In this document: positions 6,480-14,086 of the stretch, piece by piece
Layout: the number at the start of each line of letters is the position of its first letter
Position numbering within the stretch: the stretch's first letter is position 1
NCBI GenBank assembly: GCA_937914945.1
Contig: CALGJF010000002.1
Span: forward strand, 1 to 14,788
Direction of reading: 5' to 3'
Source of the DNA: an uncultured Bacteroidales bacterium
GTDB taxonomy: Bacteria; Bacteroidota; Bacteroidia; Bacteroidales; Bacteroidaceae
DNA: 14,788 nucleotides
Translations under genes and position numbers: made by a program
Notes under the pieces: model-generated
Databases searched by the model: none
What the model saw: only the letters and a program-made list of their open reading frames with translations
What the model was told of the DNA's origin: nothing

Positions 6480-6842
6480 ATGGAGATAAAAAAGAATTTC
6501 GACAGGCTCTCCCGCGAGGCGCGTGAATTACTCGATTTGAAAATAGAGGAGATAAAACTATCCTTTGTGGAGAGGCTGTCGCTCCTTTTTGCCGACACAC
6601 TCTCGTGGCTGGCAGTCATAATATTTTTGTTGTTGTCGTTATTGTGCGTGCTTGCTGCATTTGTTGTTGTAATATCCTTCTATGTGGGGCTGTTGCAGGC
6701 TTTGTTCATAACAGCCGCTCTGTTGCTGATGGTGGCTTGGTTGTTTTATGCGGCACGTGGCACTCTTTTCAGGAATGTTATGGTAGCCCGTTTCTACAAA
6801 ATGTTTTTTAATAAAAATGAGCAAAGTGATGAACAAGAATGA
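6480..6842 (+). CDS. phage-holin-family-like (DUF1469, Phage_holin_3_6) membrane protein
   Basis: This 120-residue protein has a charged N-terminal helix (1-36) rich in Glu, Lys and Arg, then two hydrophobic membrane segments at about 41-65 and 70-92, and a short charged tail. That layout is typical of the Phage_holin_3_6/DUF1469 group, which is chromosomal in many bacteria and probably acts at the inner membrane despite its name. No lysin or other phage gene is nearby, so I do not regard it as a phage lysis gene. Its last 26 bases overlap the next gene in another frame. Confidence 0.7.
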   Translation: MEIKKNFDRLSREARELLDLKIEEIKLSFVERLSLLFADTLSWLAVIIFLLLSLLCVLAAFVVVISFYVGLLQALFITAALLLMVAWLFYAARGTLFRNVMVARFYKMFFNKNEQSDEQE

Positions 6843-7089
6843 ATATAACAGGCCCATAACCACCATGGAGGAACTGCATAGAGCCCAACATGTCAACAAA
6901 ATAGAGATGATTGAGGCTGCCGACCGTTTTGGCAACAGCTTGCAAATGTTTCAATCCTCCCTCACCTTAGGCAACATATTCCTATCTGCAGTCAATCGTG
7001 GTGCCGGAATATTTCGTGGTTTGGTCATTATGCGCAAAGGGTATCGCATGGCACGCTCAATTTTTGATATGCTCCGCAGGCATAGGTAG
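6817..7089 (+). CDS. small conserved-looking protein of unknown function
   Basis: The 90-residue product is not assigned to a known family with confidence. It has a polar N-terminal half with a helical stretch (about 17-48) and a basic C-terminus, with a moderately hydrophobic segment around 50-72 that is weak for a membrane span. The ATG at 6817 overlaps the previous gene by 26 bases. An in-frame ATG at 6829 would shorten the protein by four residues and the overlap to 14 bases; I cannot choose between them firmly. Its place between a holin-like protein and RmuC suggests co-expression and possible partnership with the membrane proteins before it. Confidence 0.62.
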   Translation: MSKVMNKNEYNRPITTMEELHRAQHVNKIEMIEAADRFGNSLQMFQSSLTLGNIFLSAVNRGAGIFRGLVIMRKGYRMARSIFDMLRRHR

Positions 7090-7124
7090 AACGATTTATT
7101 AACGCGAACACACTACACAAACAC

Positions 7125-8450
7125 ATGACAATAACTATTATTATCGCAGCCGCGCTTGTGCTGCTCTTTTCCATTCTATACATGCGCCTTGCGGGGCAGT
7201 ACGCTGCTGCAAAAAAAGAGAACGAAATGCTAACCATGCAGCTTGCCGACACACGTAAAATGGTTGGCGATGCAGCTATGGCTGCGGCCGAGCAGCAACA
7301 GCAACGCGAACTGTTGCATGCCCGCATTGCCTCTATCGAAAGCGAGAACAAACTGTTGAACAATCAACTGAAAAGCCAAAAAGAACAGTTCGATAAAACT
7401 CTTGAGCAGATGCGCTTGGAGTTTAAGAACATGGCATCAGAGGCATTGCAAAGGAACAGTGAACTCTTCGGCAAGCAGTCGCAAGAGCATCTCTCCGCCA
7501 TACTCCAGCCGTTCAATATCGATTTGAAATCCTTCCGCGAGAAGGTAGATAACTATTATGGCGAGGAGAGCAAGCAGCGTTTCTCCTTGCAGCAGAATAT
7601 TAAGGATCTCATTGAAGCCAATCAAAAGATAAGCCAAGACGCGGTAAATCTTACCAATGCCATAGTGGGTACCAACAACAATAAATTCCAGGGCGATTGG
7701 GGAGAAACAATCCTTGAACAGATACTTGAAAACTCGGGCCTCATTGAGGGCGAGCAGTGGGAACGGCAAGCAACCCTGCGCGACGATAAAGGCAATGCCA
7801 TCAGCCACAACGAAACGCATCAGGGCATGAAACCCGATATCATAGTACACTTCCCCGGTAAACGCGATATTATAATAGACTCCAAGGTCTCACTCAAAGC
7901 ATACATGGCATACCTTGCCGCCGAGGACGATGAAAACCGTAACCGTTTTCGCAAGGAACACCTTCTATCAATTCGCAAGCATGTCGATGCTCTTGCAGCA
8001 AAATCCTATGCAAGTTACAATGTAAATGCTCTCGATTATGTGATGCTTTTCATCCCCAACGAACCATCCTATTTTCTTGCCATGGAGGCCGACAATACCT
8101 TGTGGAACTATGCCTACAAGCGCGGCATAGTGCTCATATCGGCTTCTAATCTCATATCCACTCTTTTTGTGGTAAATTCATTGTGGACCCGCGAACGCCA
8201 GCAGCGCGATGTGCAGAAGATTGTGGATACCGCAAATGCCGTTTATGATAAAGTGGTGCTTTTTACCGAGAATTTTTCAAAAATAGAGGCCGCGCTCGAA
8301 AAAGCATCCGATGCCTACCACGAGGCATACAAGCAGCTTGCCACGGGAAAAGGGAATATAACCCGTCGTCTCAACGAGATAAAGGAGCAGGGGCTCATTG
8401 TAACCCATAAACAGATTTCGGACCACTATTTACCCGAGGAGCAGTCATGA
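7125..8450 (+). CDS. rmuC: DNA recombination protein RmuC
   Basis: This 441-residue protein has the RmuC layout: an N-terminal membrane anchor (about 3-20), a long coiled coil (about 25-180) and a C-terminal nuclease-like domain. Family signatures are FQGDWGETILEQIL (188-201), KPDIIVHFPGKRDIIIDSK (236-254, with D238, D252 and K254 as likely PD-(D/E)xK residues) and YVMLFIPNEPSYFLAME (305-321). RmuC limits inversions and rearrangements at short inverted repeats in E. coli and is thought to act as a nuclease on DNA structures. The ATG at 7125 sits 35 bases after the preceding gene. The stop overlaps the start of the AlkD gene in ATGA, so the pair is probably translationally coupled. Confidence 0.92.
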   Translation: MTITIIIAAALVLLFSILYMRLAGQYAAAKKENEMLTMQLADTRKMVGDAAMAAAEQQQQRELLHARIASIESENKLLNNQLKSQKEQFDKTLEQMRLEFKNMASEALQRNSELFGKQSQEHLSAILQPFNIDLKSFREKVDNYYGEESKQRFSLQQNIKDLIEANQKISQDAVNLTNAIVGTNNNKFQGDWGETILEQILENSGLIEGEQWERQATLRDDKGNAISHNETHQGMKPDIIVHFPGKRDIIIDSKVSLKAYMAYLAAEDDENRNRFRKEHLLSIRKHVDALAAKSYASYNVNALDYVMLFIPNEPSYFLAMEADNTLWNYAYKRGIVLISASNLISTLFVVNSLWTRERQQRDVQKIVDTANAVYDKVVLFTENFSKIEAALEKASDAYHEAYKQLATGKGNITRRLNEIKEQGLIVTHKQISDHYLPEEQS

Positions 8451-9214
8451 TAACCAACCAACTTCTGCCACTTGTTTGTGAGCGCTTTAACAACGACACC
8501 CGCTACCGCGAGGGGCATCTGCGTGTTATAAATGCCCTGCCTGCCCGCAAGGTGCTTGGCTTGCATACCCCCGAAATGAAGGCCTTGGCGCGCAAGCTTC
8601 ATTTAATCGATGGCGCAGGCTATATAAAAGCCTTTGAATGCGAAAAGCAAGAAACCCTGTGCTACGAAGAGACCGTTGTTTGGGGATTGCTTATAAACCA
8701 ATGCAAATGCACGCTCGATGAGCGCTTGCAGCTGCTGGCCCATTATATCCCCGTTATGGATAATTGGGCTGTGTGCGATAGCTTTTGTGCATCGGCAAAA
8801 TGGGCGGCTCGTGCCGATAAGGAGTTTCTGTGGCAATGGTTGCAACAGTGGTTTGCTTCGTCGCGCGAGTTTGAAGTGCGTTTTGCCGTGGTGTTTTCCA
8901 TGTGTTATTTTCTTGATTCTGCTTGGACACCTGTTGTCTTTGCTCGCATAGATTCATTGGATTTTAATAAAATTAAATCGGAGTACAGGAGTATCAAAGG
9001 AAAACCAAAAGATATTCAAGAGGGTAGTGTGCAGGGTAGCGAGCCCTATTATGTGCGCATGGCAGTAGCGTGGCTGCTTGCAACAGCACTTGCGCGTTAC
9101 CCCGCCACCACCCGCAGTTTTGTGGCTGCATCGCACTTGCCTGCCGATGTTGTGAAACTATATGTGCGCAAGGCGCGCGAGTCGTTCCGAACACGCGGTG
9201 TTGCTGCGCTGTAA
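8447..9214 (+). CDS. DNA alkylation repair protein, AlkD-like HEAT-repeat glycosylase
   Basis: This 255-residue, largely helical protein matches the DNA alkylation repair (PF08713-type) family. The segment MDNWAVCDSF (104-113) supplies W107 and D111, and R145 in FEVRFAVV follows; these correspond to the Trp, Asp and Arg active-site residues of Bacillus AlkD, which excises positively charged 3- and 7-alkyl purines. The C-terminus AVAWLLATAL and LYVRKARESFRTR is typical of Bacteroidota members. Residues about 172-196 form a Lys-rich, AT-rich stretch (8960-9034) between helices that looks longer than in AlkD. Translation likely depends on rmuC through the ATGA overlap. It converges on the patatin gene with only 3 bases between stops and no visible terminator. 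Confidence 0.86.
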   Translation: MITNQLLPLVCERFNNDTRYREGHLRVINALPARKVLGLHTPEMKALARKLHLIDGAGYIKAFECEKQETLCYEETVVWGLLINQCKCTLDERLQLLAHYIPVMDNWAVCDSFCASAKWAARADKEFLWQWLQQWFASSREFEVRFAVVFSMCYFLDSAWTPVVFARIDSLDFNKIKSEYRSIKGKPKDIQEGSVQGSEPYYVRMAVAWLLATALARYPATTRSFVAASHLPADVVKLYVRKARESFRTRGVAAL

Positions 9215-9217
9215 TTG

Positions 9218-10084
9218 CTATTTGTCAATGGTAAACTCAATCTTGTCGGCACAATTGTATCCCTCCTCGTAAAGAGCGGTCAGTTTGCCTATGTTACGCT
9301 CCATTCTATCTACCTCAATGGGGCGTTCGGGGCGTATTACGGTAATTTTACCCTCCTCTTCAAGTTGCTCCACAAGGGCTATCTGTTCGTTGTAGAATGC
9401 ATTGCGGCTGCGTATGGCATTGCGCAAGGCCGGGTATTTGCGATACATGAAGAATGGTACCCTTGTGGGCTTTTGTCTTTTTCTGTACCCCTTGTTGCGT
9501 GTAAGTACCACCACATTATTGGTGAATCCTTGCGATTGGGCGCGTAGCAGCGGTATGGAGTCGGCTATGCCGCCGTCGAGCATGGGCTCGCCATCTACAT
9601 AGGATATGGGGCTTACGAAGGGCAGGCTGCTCGATGCCTTTATAATATCAATTATTCTTGTGTGGTTGTGCTTCTCGTCAAAGTAACAGGCCTTGCCGCT
9701 TTTGCAGCTTGTGGTAACCATTTCGAATATCTCTTTGCTGCGTGCAAGAGCATCGTAATCGTATGGGCTTATCTCTGTGGGGAATACATGAAACAGCAGA
9801 TTAAAATCCATTATATTCCCTTTGAACAACAACTGTTTCAAACCTATATAATTGTATTGTTCAAGCAAATCGATGTTGCCATACTTGGCTCTGCCGCGTT
9901 GCCCCGACATGTATGATATGCCATTGCATGCGCCTGCGCTCACTCCAATGGTGTAGGGGAAACGTATCCCGCGATCCATGAAGTTGTCCAGCACGCCCGA
10001 TGTGAATATACCACGCATGCCACCCCCTTCGAGCACCAGGCCGCTACGCTCGTTTATCACAACCTCTTTTTTATCCCCATTCAT
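9218..10084 (-). CDS. patatin-like phospholipase family protein (YjjU-like)
   Basis: This 288-residue protein has the patatin Ser-Asp dyad: oxyanion loop GGGMRG (20-25), nucleophile elbow GVSAG (47-51, S49) and DGG (170-172, D170). The segment KASSSLPFVSPISYVDGEPMLDGG is typical of bacterial YjjU-type patatins, which are predicted cytosolic or peripheral lipid acyl hydrolases. No signal peptide is seen, so it is not the secreted, outer-membrane-barrel type of patatin. The substrate is unknown; phospholipid or lysophospholipid is the usual guess. It lies 25 bases downstream of the metallophosphoesterase gene and is probably its operon partner. Confidence 0.87.
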   Translation of the reverse strand: MNGDKKEVVINERSGLVLEGGGMRGIFTSGVLDNFMDRGIRFPYTIGVSAGACNGISYMSGQRGRAKYGNIDLLEQYNYIGLKQLLFKGNIMDFNLLFHVFPTEISPYDYDALARSKEIFEMVTTSCKSGKACYFDEKHNHTRIIDIIKASSSLPFVSPISYVDGEPMLDGGIADSIPLLRAQSQGFTNNVVVLTRNKGYRKRQKPTRVPFFMYRKYPALRNAIRSRNAFYNEQIALVEQLEEEGKITVIRPERPIEVDRMERNIGKLTALYEEGYNCADKIEFTIDK

Positions 10085-10109
10085 TCTCTCTTGCTTTATG
10101 ATGGCGTTG

Positions 10110-11195
10110 TTACTCTTTTCCTCTTAATGTAATGATGGCGTAATCGCCTCTTGTACCTATGCGCACAGGTGGCCCCCACAGCGACAGCCCGCTCGAAACC
10201 CATACATGGGCATGCTCCCATTTGCGGTAGCCATGGCTCTGTTCGTACAGCTTGTCTGTAATTATATTCCCCGGCCACACCTGTCCATGATGCGTGTGTC
10301 CGCTCAAATGCAAATCGGCTCCCGCCTTGTCGCATTTAGCAATTTCCTTTGGTCTGTGGTCAACTATGACTATCGGTTTTTCGCTATCTGTTTTTGCAAA
10401 CAGTTTCTTCAAACTGCTGCGCCTTTTGTTGGTTGTGTCGTCGCGCAACACAATTTGAACCCCGCAGGGTAGTGTAACGATGCTGTCGCGCAAGAATTTG
10501 ATATTGGTAGAGGCAAAGAACTCCTCGCACTCTTCTATTCCGCTTATATGTTCGTGGTTCCCTGCTGCCAGATATATGCCTTGCGGTGCTTGCAGTTGCA
10601 ATAGTTCTTCCTCCATATGCTCGTTGCGCACTGCCTGTACGCTGTTGTCAATGAGGTCGCCGGCAATAATTATCACATCGGGCTTGCAATCGTTTATCAG
10701 TTTCACATATCTTTTCAGAGCGCTTTTCCCGGTGCCATAGCCCAGGTGCAGGTCGCTCACCACAACCATTCTGAGCTCGCCATCCATCTTTTTGTCGAGG
10801 GTAATATCCAACTCCATGGCTTGCGGTGTGCGGTGGTTGTAATTGCCATAGGCAAAAACTGCTGCTGCTATTCCCACTGCCCACCACAGATTTCCTTGCA
10901 TCGCCGGGAAAAAGAGGCGCATAAAATCCAGAATTGCGAGCAGTGCAGCAGCCATACAAGAGAAGAAGAGCCATACCGAGCCTATGCGAAAGAGCCCTTT
11001 TCCATAAATTTCGGGTAGTTCGCTGCCACGCAACATTATTGCGATGAACATGGAGAATGTAACTACCCAAAACAGGAGTGATATAACGATTTTTGCAGCT
11101 ATCGGCAGGTTGTGCATAGCTTGCCATGTCCTGCAAAAAAGATAGATATTTGCTGCAATATATATAAGTGGTATTAAAAAAAGAAAGGTGTGCAT
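10110..11195 (-). CDS. membrane-anchored metallophosphoesterase
   Basis: With the ATG at 11195 the protein has 361 residues. Four membrane segments come first (about 2-20, 32-55, 68-96 and 103-119). A calcineurin-like phosphoesterase domain follows: DLHLGYG (148-154; D148, H150), GDLID (179-183; D180), GNHEH (212-216; N213, H214), H280 in VDHRP and GHTHHGQ (299-305; H300, H302). All metal ligands of the family are present. This resembles YkuE/YaeI-type enzymes, some of which act on UDP-diacylglucosamine or other lipid-linked phosphates, but the substrate is not known here. An in-frame ATG at 11234 would add 13 residues; I reject it because it breaks the membrane anchor start and lies at or before the predicted transcription start. 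Co-transcription with the patatin gene hints at lipid metabolism. Confidence 0.86.
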   Translation of the reverse strand: MHTFLFLIPLIYIAANIYLFCRTWQAMHNLPIAAKIVISLLFWVVTFSMFIAIMLRGSELPEIYGKGLFRIGSVWLFFSCMAAALLAILDFMRLFFPAMQGNLWWAVGIAAAVFAYGNYNHRTPQAMELDITLDKKMDGELRMVVVSDLHLGYGTGKSALKRYVKLINDCKPDVIIIAGDLIDNSVQAVRNEHMEEELLQLQAPQGIYLAAGNHEHISGIEECEEFFASTNIKFLRDSIVTLPCGVQIVLRDDTTNKRRSSLKKLFAKTDSEKPIVIVDHRPKEIAKCDKAGADLHLSGHTHHGQVWPGNIITDKLYEQSHGYRKWEHAHVWVSSGLSLWGPPVRIGTRGDYAIITLRGKE

Positions 11196-11236
11196 AGTCG
11201 CAAGTGTCTGTTTTGTGCCGTATAAAGCAGGCATTG

Positions 11237-11244
11237 CAAAAATA
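11237..11244 (-). promoter_or_regulatory. candidate -7 box for the metallophosphoesterase-patatin pair
   Basis: On the minus strand TATTTTTG matches TAnnTTTG. Transcription would begin near 11230, giving a leader of about 35 bases to the ATG at 11195. No clear -33 TTTG is present at the usual distance. Confidence 0.38.
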
Positions 11245-11278
11245 ATACAATTGCAGCTATTCCTTTTACATAATATTG

Positions 11279-12169
11279 TTAATTATATAAAATCATTGTC
11301 GTTCCGCTTACCATTCCGCTCTCATTGGCAATAACCATTGCATCATCTTCTATGGCAATATGGTTGCTGCGTATTGTATCGTTTTTTACAAAGAGAATCT
11401 TTTCTTCTGTAACGAACTTTATATTTCTATTTGCAGCCTTTGTGTGAAGAGCATACCATTCGCTCTCTGTTCCGCCCACATAGGTGGGGGCTGCTATCAT
11501 GCCTATGAGGTATTTGTATGTGGTGGGGTGCAAGGCTATTTTTAATTCCTCGCCGCTACTGTTTGTTACTGCATATAAAAGAGAATTATAGCTTGTCATT
11601 GGTGAACAGGCAAGGCTTATCGATGTGCCCAACCCATACAGCCTTACCTCGTGCAAGGCATCGCATCCCGCAAATGTGTCGTCGCTCACTGTGCTTACAT
11701 TCTTCATGTTTATGGGGTATATGGTATGCAGTTTTTTGCAATTACGGAATGTTCCCCTCATTTCTGTTGCCGGCAATAGTTCCTTTTCATCCGTACTATC
11801 TATATCTTGTCTGTTCCCAAATTTAAGAATCTCCAAGTTGCTCTCGGCAAACGACTCCTCGCCATTGAGCGGGTGGTGTTTAAGCAACATGCCTGCCGCC
11901 TGATGGCTGGGTATGATTGTTCTTATATTGCATCCTTGCAGTATGTGTGGCATATCAAGTTCCTTTACGGCGTCTTTGTGCATGTAAATGGCAAGCATCT
12001 GCTCTTCGGTAATATCTTTTATGCCATTGAGTGAGTAACTGTCATCGTTCTCATTGGCGGTGGCACCTGCTGCCATAAAAAATCTTTTTAACAGTAAACT
12101 TCTTTCCTCTTGCAGCCTTCGGGCAATGTAGCTTGTTCCGGCTTTGCTGAATGTTATTGTTTTTCTCAT
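11279..12169 (-). CDS. leucine-rich-repeat (BspA-like) protein of unknown function
   Basis: With the ATG at 12169 the protein has 296 residues. The central part carries two degenerate LRR_5/BspA-like units: around 138-160 (GTFRNCKKLHTIYPINMKNV) and 161-184 (SDDTFAGCDALHEVRLYGLG), followed by SYNSLLYAVTNSS (193-205) and an ALHP turn (212-215). This arrangement resembles LRR proteins I recall in Bacteroidales genomes and their phages. No signal peptide or membrane segment is visible, so it looks cytosolic, unlike secreted BspA. The open frame extends upstream to 12532, but that would run across the divergent glnA start and a low-complexity hydrophobic stretch, so I reject it. A -7 box (12191-12184) lies just upstream. 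The function is unknown. Confidence 0.7.
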   Translation of the reverse strand: MRKTITFSKAGTSYIARRLQEERSLLLKRFFMAAGATANENDDSYSLNGIKDITEEQMLAIYMHKDAVKELDMPHILQGCNIRTIIPSHQAAGMLLKHHPLNGEESFAESNLEILKFGNRQDIDSTDEKELLPATEMRGTFRNCKKLHTIYPINMKNVSTVSDDTFAGCDALHEVRLYGLGTSISLACSPMTSYNSLLYAVTNSSGEELKIALHPTTYKYLIGMIAAPTYVGGTESEWYALHTKAANRNIKFVTEEKILFVKNDTIRSNHIAIEDDAMVIANESGMVSGTTMILYN

Positions 12170-12183
12170 ATCCGTTTTTGTGG

Positions 12184-12191
12184 CAAAAGTA
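12184..12191 (-). promoter_or_regulatory. candidate -7 box for the LRR-like gene
   Basis: On the minus strand TACTTTTG matches TAnnTTTG and lies 15-22 bases before the ATG at 12169, so the leader would be very short (under 10 bases). No convincing -33 element is visible. Confidence 0.35.
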
Positions 12192-12286
12192 ATATGATGC
12201 ATAAGGAACATGGTTGTTATATCGACAAAAACAGATTGTTGCCTGTGTACTTGTTTAATCTTTTTTCTTTTTATGTGCAAAAAAAA

Positions 12287-12327
12287 CGTTGCAAACAACG
12301 CGAAAACCAATAGAATAATTATCTTTA
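12287..12327 (+). promoter_or_regulatory. glnA upstream palindrome and candidate -7 box
   Basis: CGTTG-CAAA-CAACG at 12287-12300 is a short perfect inverted repeat following an A-run. TATCTTTA at 12320-12327 is one base off the -7 consensus TAnnTTTG. The palindrome lies where the -33 region should be, so it could be an operator for nitrogen control; no TTTG at normal spacing is visible. The leader would be about 20 bases. Confidence 0.35.
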
Positions 12328-12353
12328 CAAAATCAATGTAAAAACAAAAGAAT

Positions 12354-13856
12354 ATGAATAAAGAATTGGAAATGAATGCCAACAAAGTTGTGGCATATTT
12401 GGGCAAGCCTTCGTGTGAATTTACGAAACTCGATATAGTAAAATATATAATGGATAATGGAGTACGCATGGTAAACTTCATGTATCCTGCGGGCGACGGC
12501 AGGCTGAAAACACTGAATTTTGTAATAAACAACGCTGCCTACCTCGATGCTATTCTCACCTGTGGCGAGCGTGTCGATGGTTCAAGCCTCTTCCCATTCA
12601 TCGAGGCAGGCAGCAGCGACCTTTATGTTCTTCCCCGTTTCAGTACCGCGTTTTTAGACCCCTTTGCCGAGATACCCACGCTCTCCATGCTCTGCTCATA
12701 CTTTAACAAGGATGGCGAGCCACTTGAAAGCTCTCCCGAAAATACCTTGCGCAAGGCATGCAAAGCATTTAACGATGTTACAGGAATGGAGTTTCAGGCC
12801 ATGGGCGAGCTCGAATATTATGTAATAGCTCCCGATGAGGGCGTTTTCCCTGCAACCGACCAAAAAGGCTATCACGAGTCGGCTCCCTATGCCAAATTCA
12901 ACGAGTTCCGCACGCAGTGTATGGCATATATTGCACAGGCCGGCGGGCAGATAAAGTACGGCCACTCCGAGGTTGGTAATTTTACCATAGACGGCCTTAT
13001 ATATGAGCAGAACGAGATTGAATTTCTTCCCGTAAACGCCTGCGATGCTGCAGACCAATTGATGATAGCCAAATGGATAATCCGCAATCTTGCCTATCGT
13101 ATGGGCTACGATATAACCTTTGCACCCAAGATTACAGCGGGTAAGGCAGGCTCGGGTCTTCATGTGCATATGCGCATAGTAAAAGACGGAGTGAACCAAA
13201 TGCTCGACGGCGGCTTCCTCTCGGCAACAGCGCGCAAAGCCATTGCCGGAATGATGGAACTTGCCCCCTCGATAACCGCATTCGGCAACACCAACCCCAC
13301 ATCCTATTTCCGCCTTGTTCCCCACCAAGAGGCGCCAACCAATATATGCTGGGGCGACAGAAACCGTTCCGTTCTTGTGCGTGTACCCCTTGGCTGGGCT
13401 GCAAAGAGCGATATGTGCCGCATAGCCAATCCGCTTGAAAGCGATAGTAATTACGATACCACACAGAAGCAGACAGTGGAGATGCGCTCGCCCGACGGCT
13501 CAGCCGATATCTACCAACTGATAGCCGGCTTGGCAGTAGCCTGCCGATATGGCTTTGAACTTGGCAATGCGTTGGAGATTGCCGACAGAACATACGTCAA
13601 TGTAAACATCCACCAAAAGGAAAACGAGGAGAAACTGAAGATGCTGGCACAGTTGCCCGACAGCTGTGAGGCCTCGGCCGATTGCCTGCAAGCACAACGC
13701 GGTGTGTTCGAAGAGTTCAATGTTTTCAGCCCCGCAATGATTGATGGCATAATTAAGAAACTGCGCTCCTATGGCGACCGCACTCTCCGTGCCGAAATTG
13801 CAGGTAACCAAGAGGAGATGCTTAAACTTGTAAATCGCTATTTCCACTGTGGTTGA
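12354..13856 (+). CDS. glnA: glutamine synthetase, about 500-residue GSI-type of Bacteroidales
   Basis: This 500-residue enzyme condenses glutamate and ammonia with ATP to make glutamine in the cytosol. The beta-grasp N-domain covers about 20-115 and includes NFMYPAGDGRLKTLNF (41-56). The catalytic domain has GELEYYVI (151-158; metal ligands E152 and E154), EQNEIEFLPV (218-227), GSGLHVHM (266-273; H270), NPTSYFRLVPH (314-324) and NRSVLVRVP (337-345). EMRSPDGSADIYQLIAGLA (376-394) replaces the classical R-x-P-x4-NPY motif. I see no typical Tyr adenylylation loop of enterobacterial GlnA, but cannot exclude other regulation. The ATG at 12354 gives MNKELEMN, as in Bacteroides homologues. It is monocistronic, divergent from the LRR gene, with a long hairpin after the stop. 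No PII or ammonium transporter gene is adjacent. Confidence 0.93.
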   Translation: MNKELEMNANKVVAYLGKPSCEFTKLDIVKYIMDNGVRMVNFMYPAGDGRLKTLNFVINNAAYLDAILTCGERVDGSSLFPFIEAGSSDLYVLPRFSTAFLDPFAEIPTLSMLCSYFNKDGEPLESSPENTLRKACKAFNDVTGMEFQAMGELEYYVIAPDEGVFPATDQKGYHESAPYAKFNEFRTQCMAYIAQAGGQIKYGHSEVGNFTIDGLIYEQNEIEFLPVNACDAADQLMIAKWIIRNLAYRMGYDITFAPKITAGKAGSGLHVHMRIVKDGVNQMLDGGFLSATARKAIAGMMELAPSITAFGNTNPTSYFRLVPHQEAPTNICWGDRNRSVLVRVPLGWAAKSDMCRIANPLESDSNYDTTQKQTVEMRSPDGSADIYQLIAGLAVACRYGFELGNALEIADRTYVNVNIHQKENEEKLKMLAQLPDSCEASADCLQAQRGVFEEFNVFSPAMIDGIIKKLRSYGDRTLRAEIAGNQEEMLKLVNRYFHCG

Positions 13857-13877
13857 TTATAAAAATCAATGCATGCA

Positions 13878-13934
13878 AATTAAGGCCGATAGCTTTCCAT
13901 TTTGTATTTCAATGGAAAACTATCGGCCTTAATT
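13878..13934 (+). terminator. long hairpin terminator after glnA
   Basis: Arms 13878-13892 and 13920-13934 pair perfectly (15 bases with a GGCCGATAG core). A single c/a mismatch follows, then a further 8 base pairs (13894-13901 with 13911-13918) around a 9-base loop. It starts 21 bases after the glnA stop. The right arm ends in TTAATT rather than a long T-run, so termination efficiency is uncertain. Confidence 0.75.
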
Positions 13935-14020
13935 AGTACAAAAAAGACTTGTTATTTTTCAAAATCAACAATATTTGTGTAAATATTTGTTTTTTTATTT
14001 GAAAAAACATATATTGCAAT

Positions 14021-14066
14021 CGGTTTCCATTCCGAACCGAAACCGTAGTAATCAGCAGTGTTCGGT
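14021..14066 (+). other. structured leader of the outer-membrane protein gene
   Basis: CGGTTTC (14021-14027) can pair with GAAACCG (14039-14045). The same region can instead pair downstream: CCGAAC (14032-14037) with GTTCGG (14060-14065). These two hairpins share bases and are mutually exclusive. They lie within 66 bases of the ATG at 14087. A regulatory switch is speculative. Confidence 0.35.
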
Positions 14067-14086
14067 ACAATTAAATTTTTACCATT

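Noticed and set aside
6480..6842. Prophage lysis gene (holin)
   Set aside because: The family name includes holin, but there is no endolysin, structural or integrase gene nearby, and the gene sits in a chromosomal operon with rmuC.
11196..11234. ATG at 11234 as the metallophosphoesterase start
   Set aside because: It lies at or before the predicted transcription start and adds polar residues ahead of the first membrane span.
12170..12532. N-terminal extension of the LRR-like protein up to 12532
   Set aside because: It would overlap the divergent glnA start and promoter, contains low-complexity hydrophobic sequence, and a -7 box lies just before the ATG at 12169.
12696..13328. 210-residue open frame on the minus strand inside glnA
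   Set aside because: It is entirely antisense to the conserved catalytic domain of glutamine synthetase and shows no family features.
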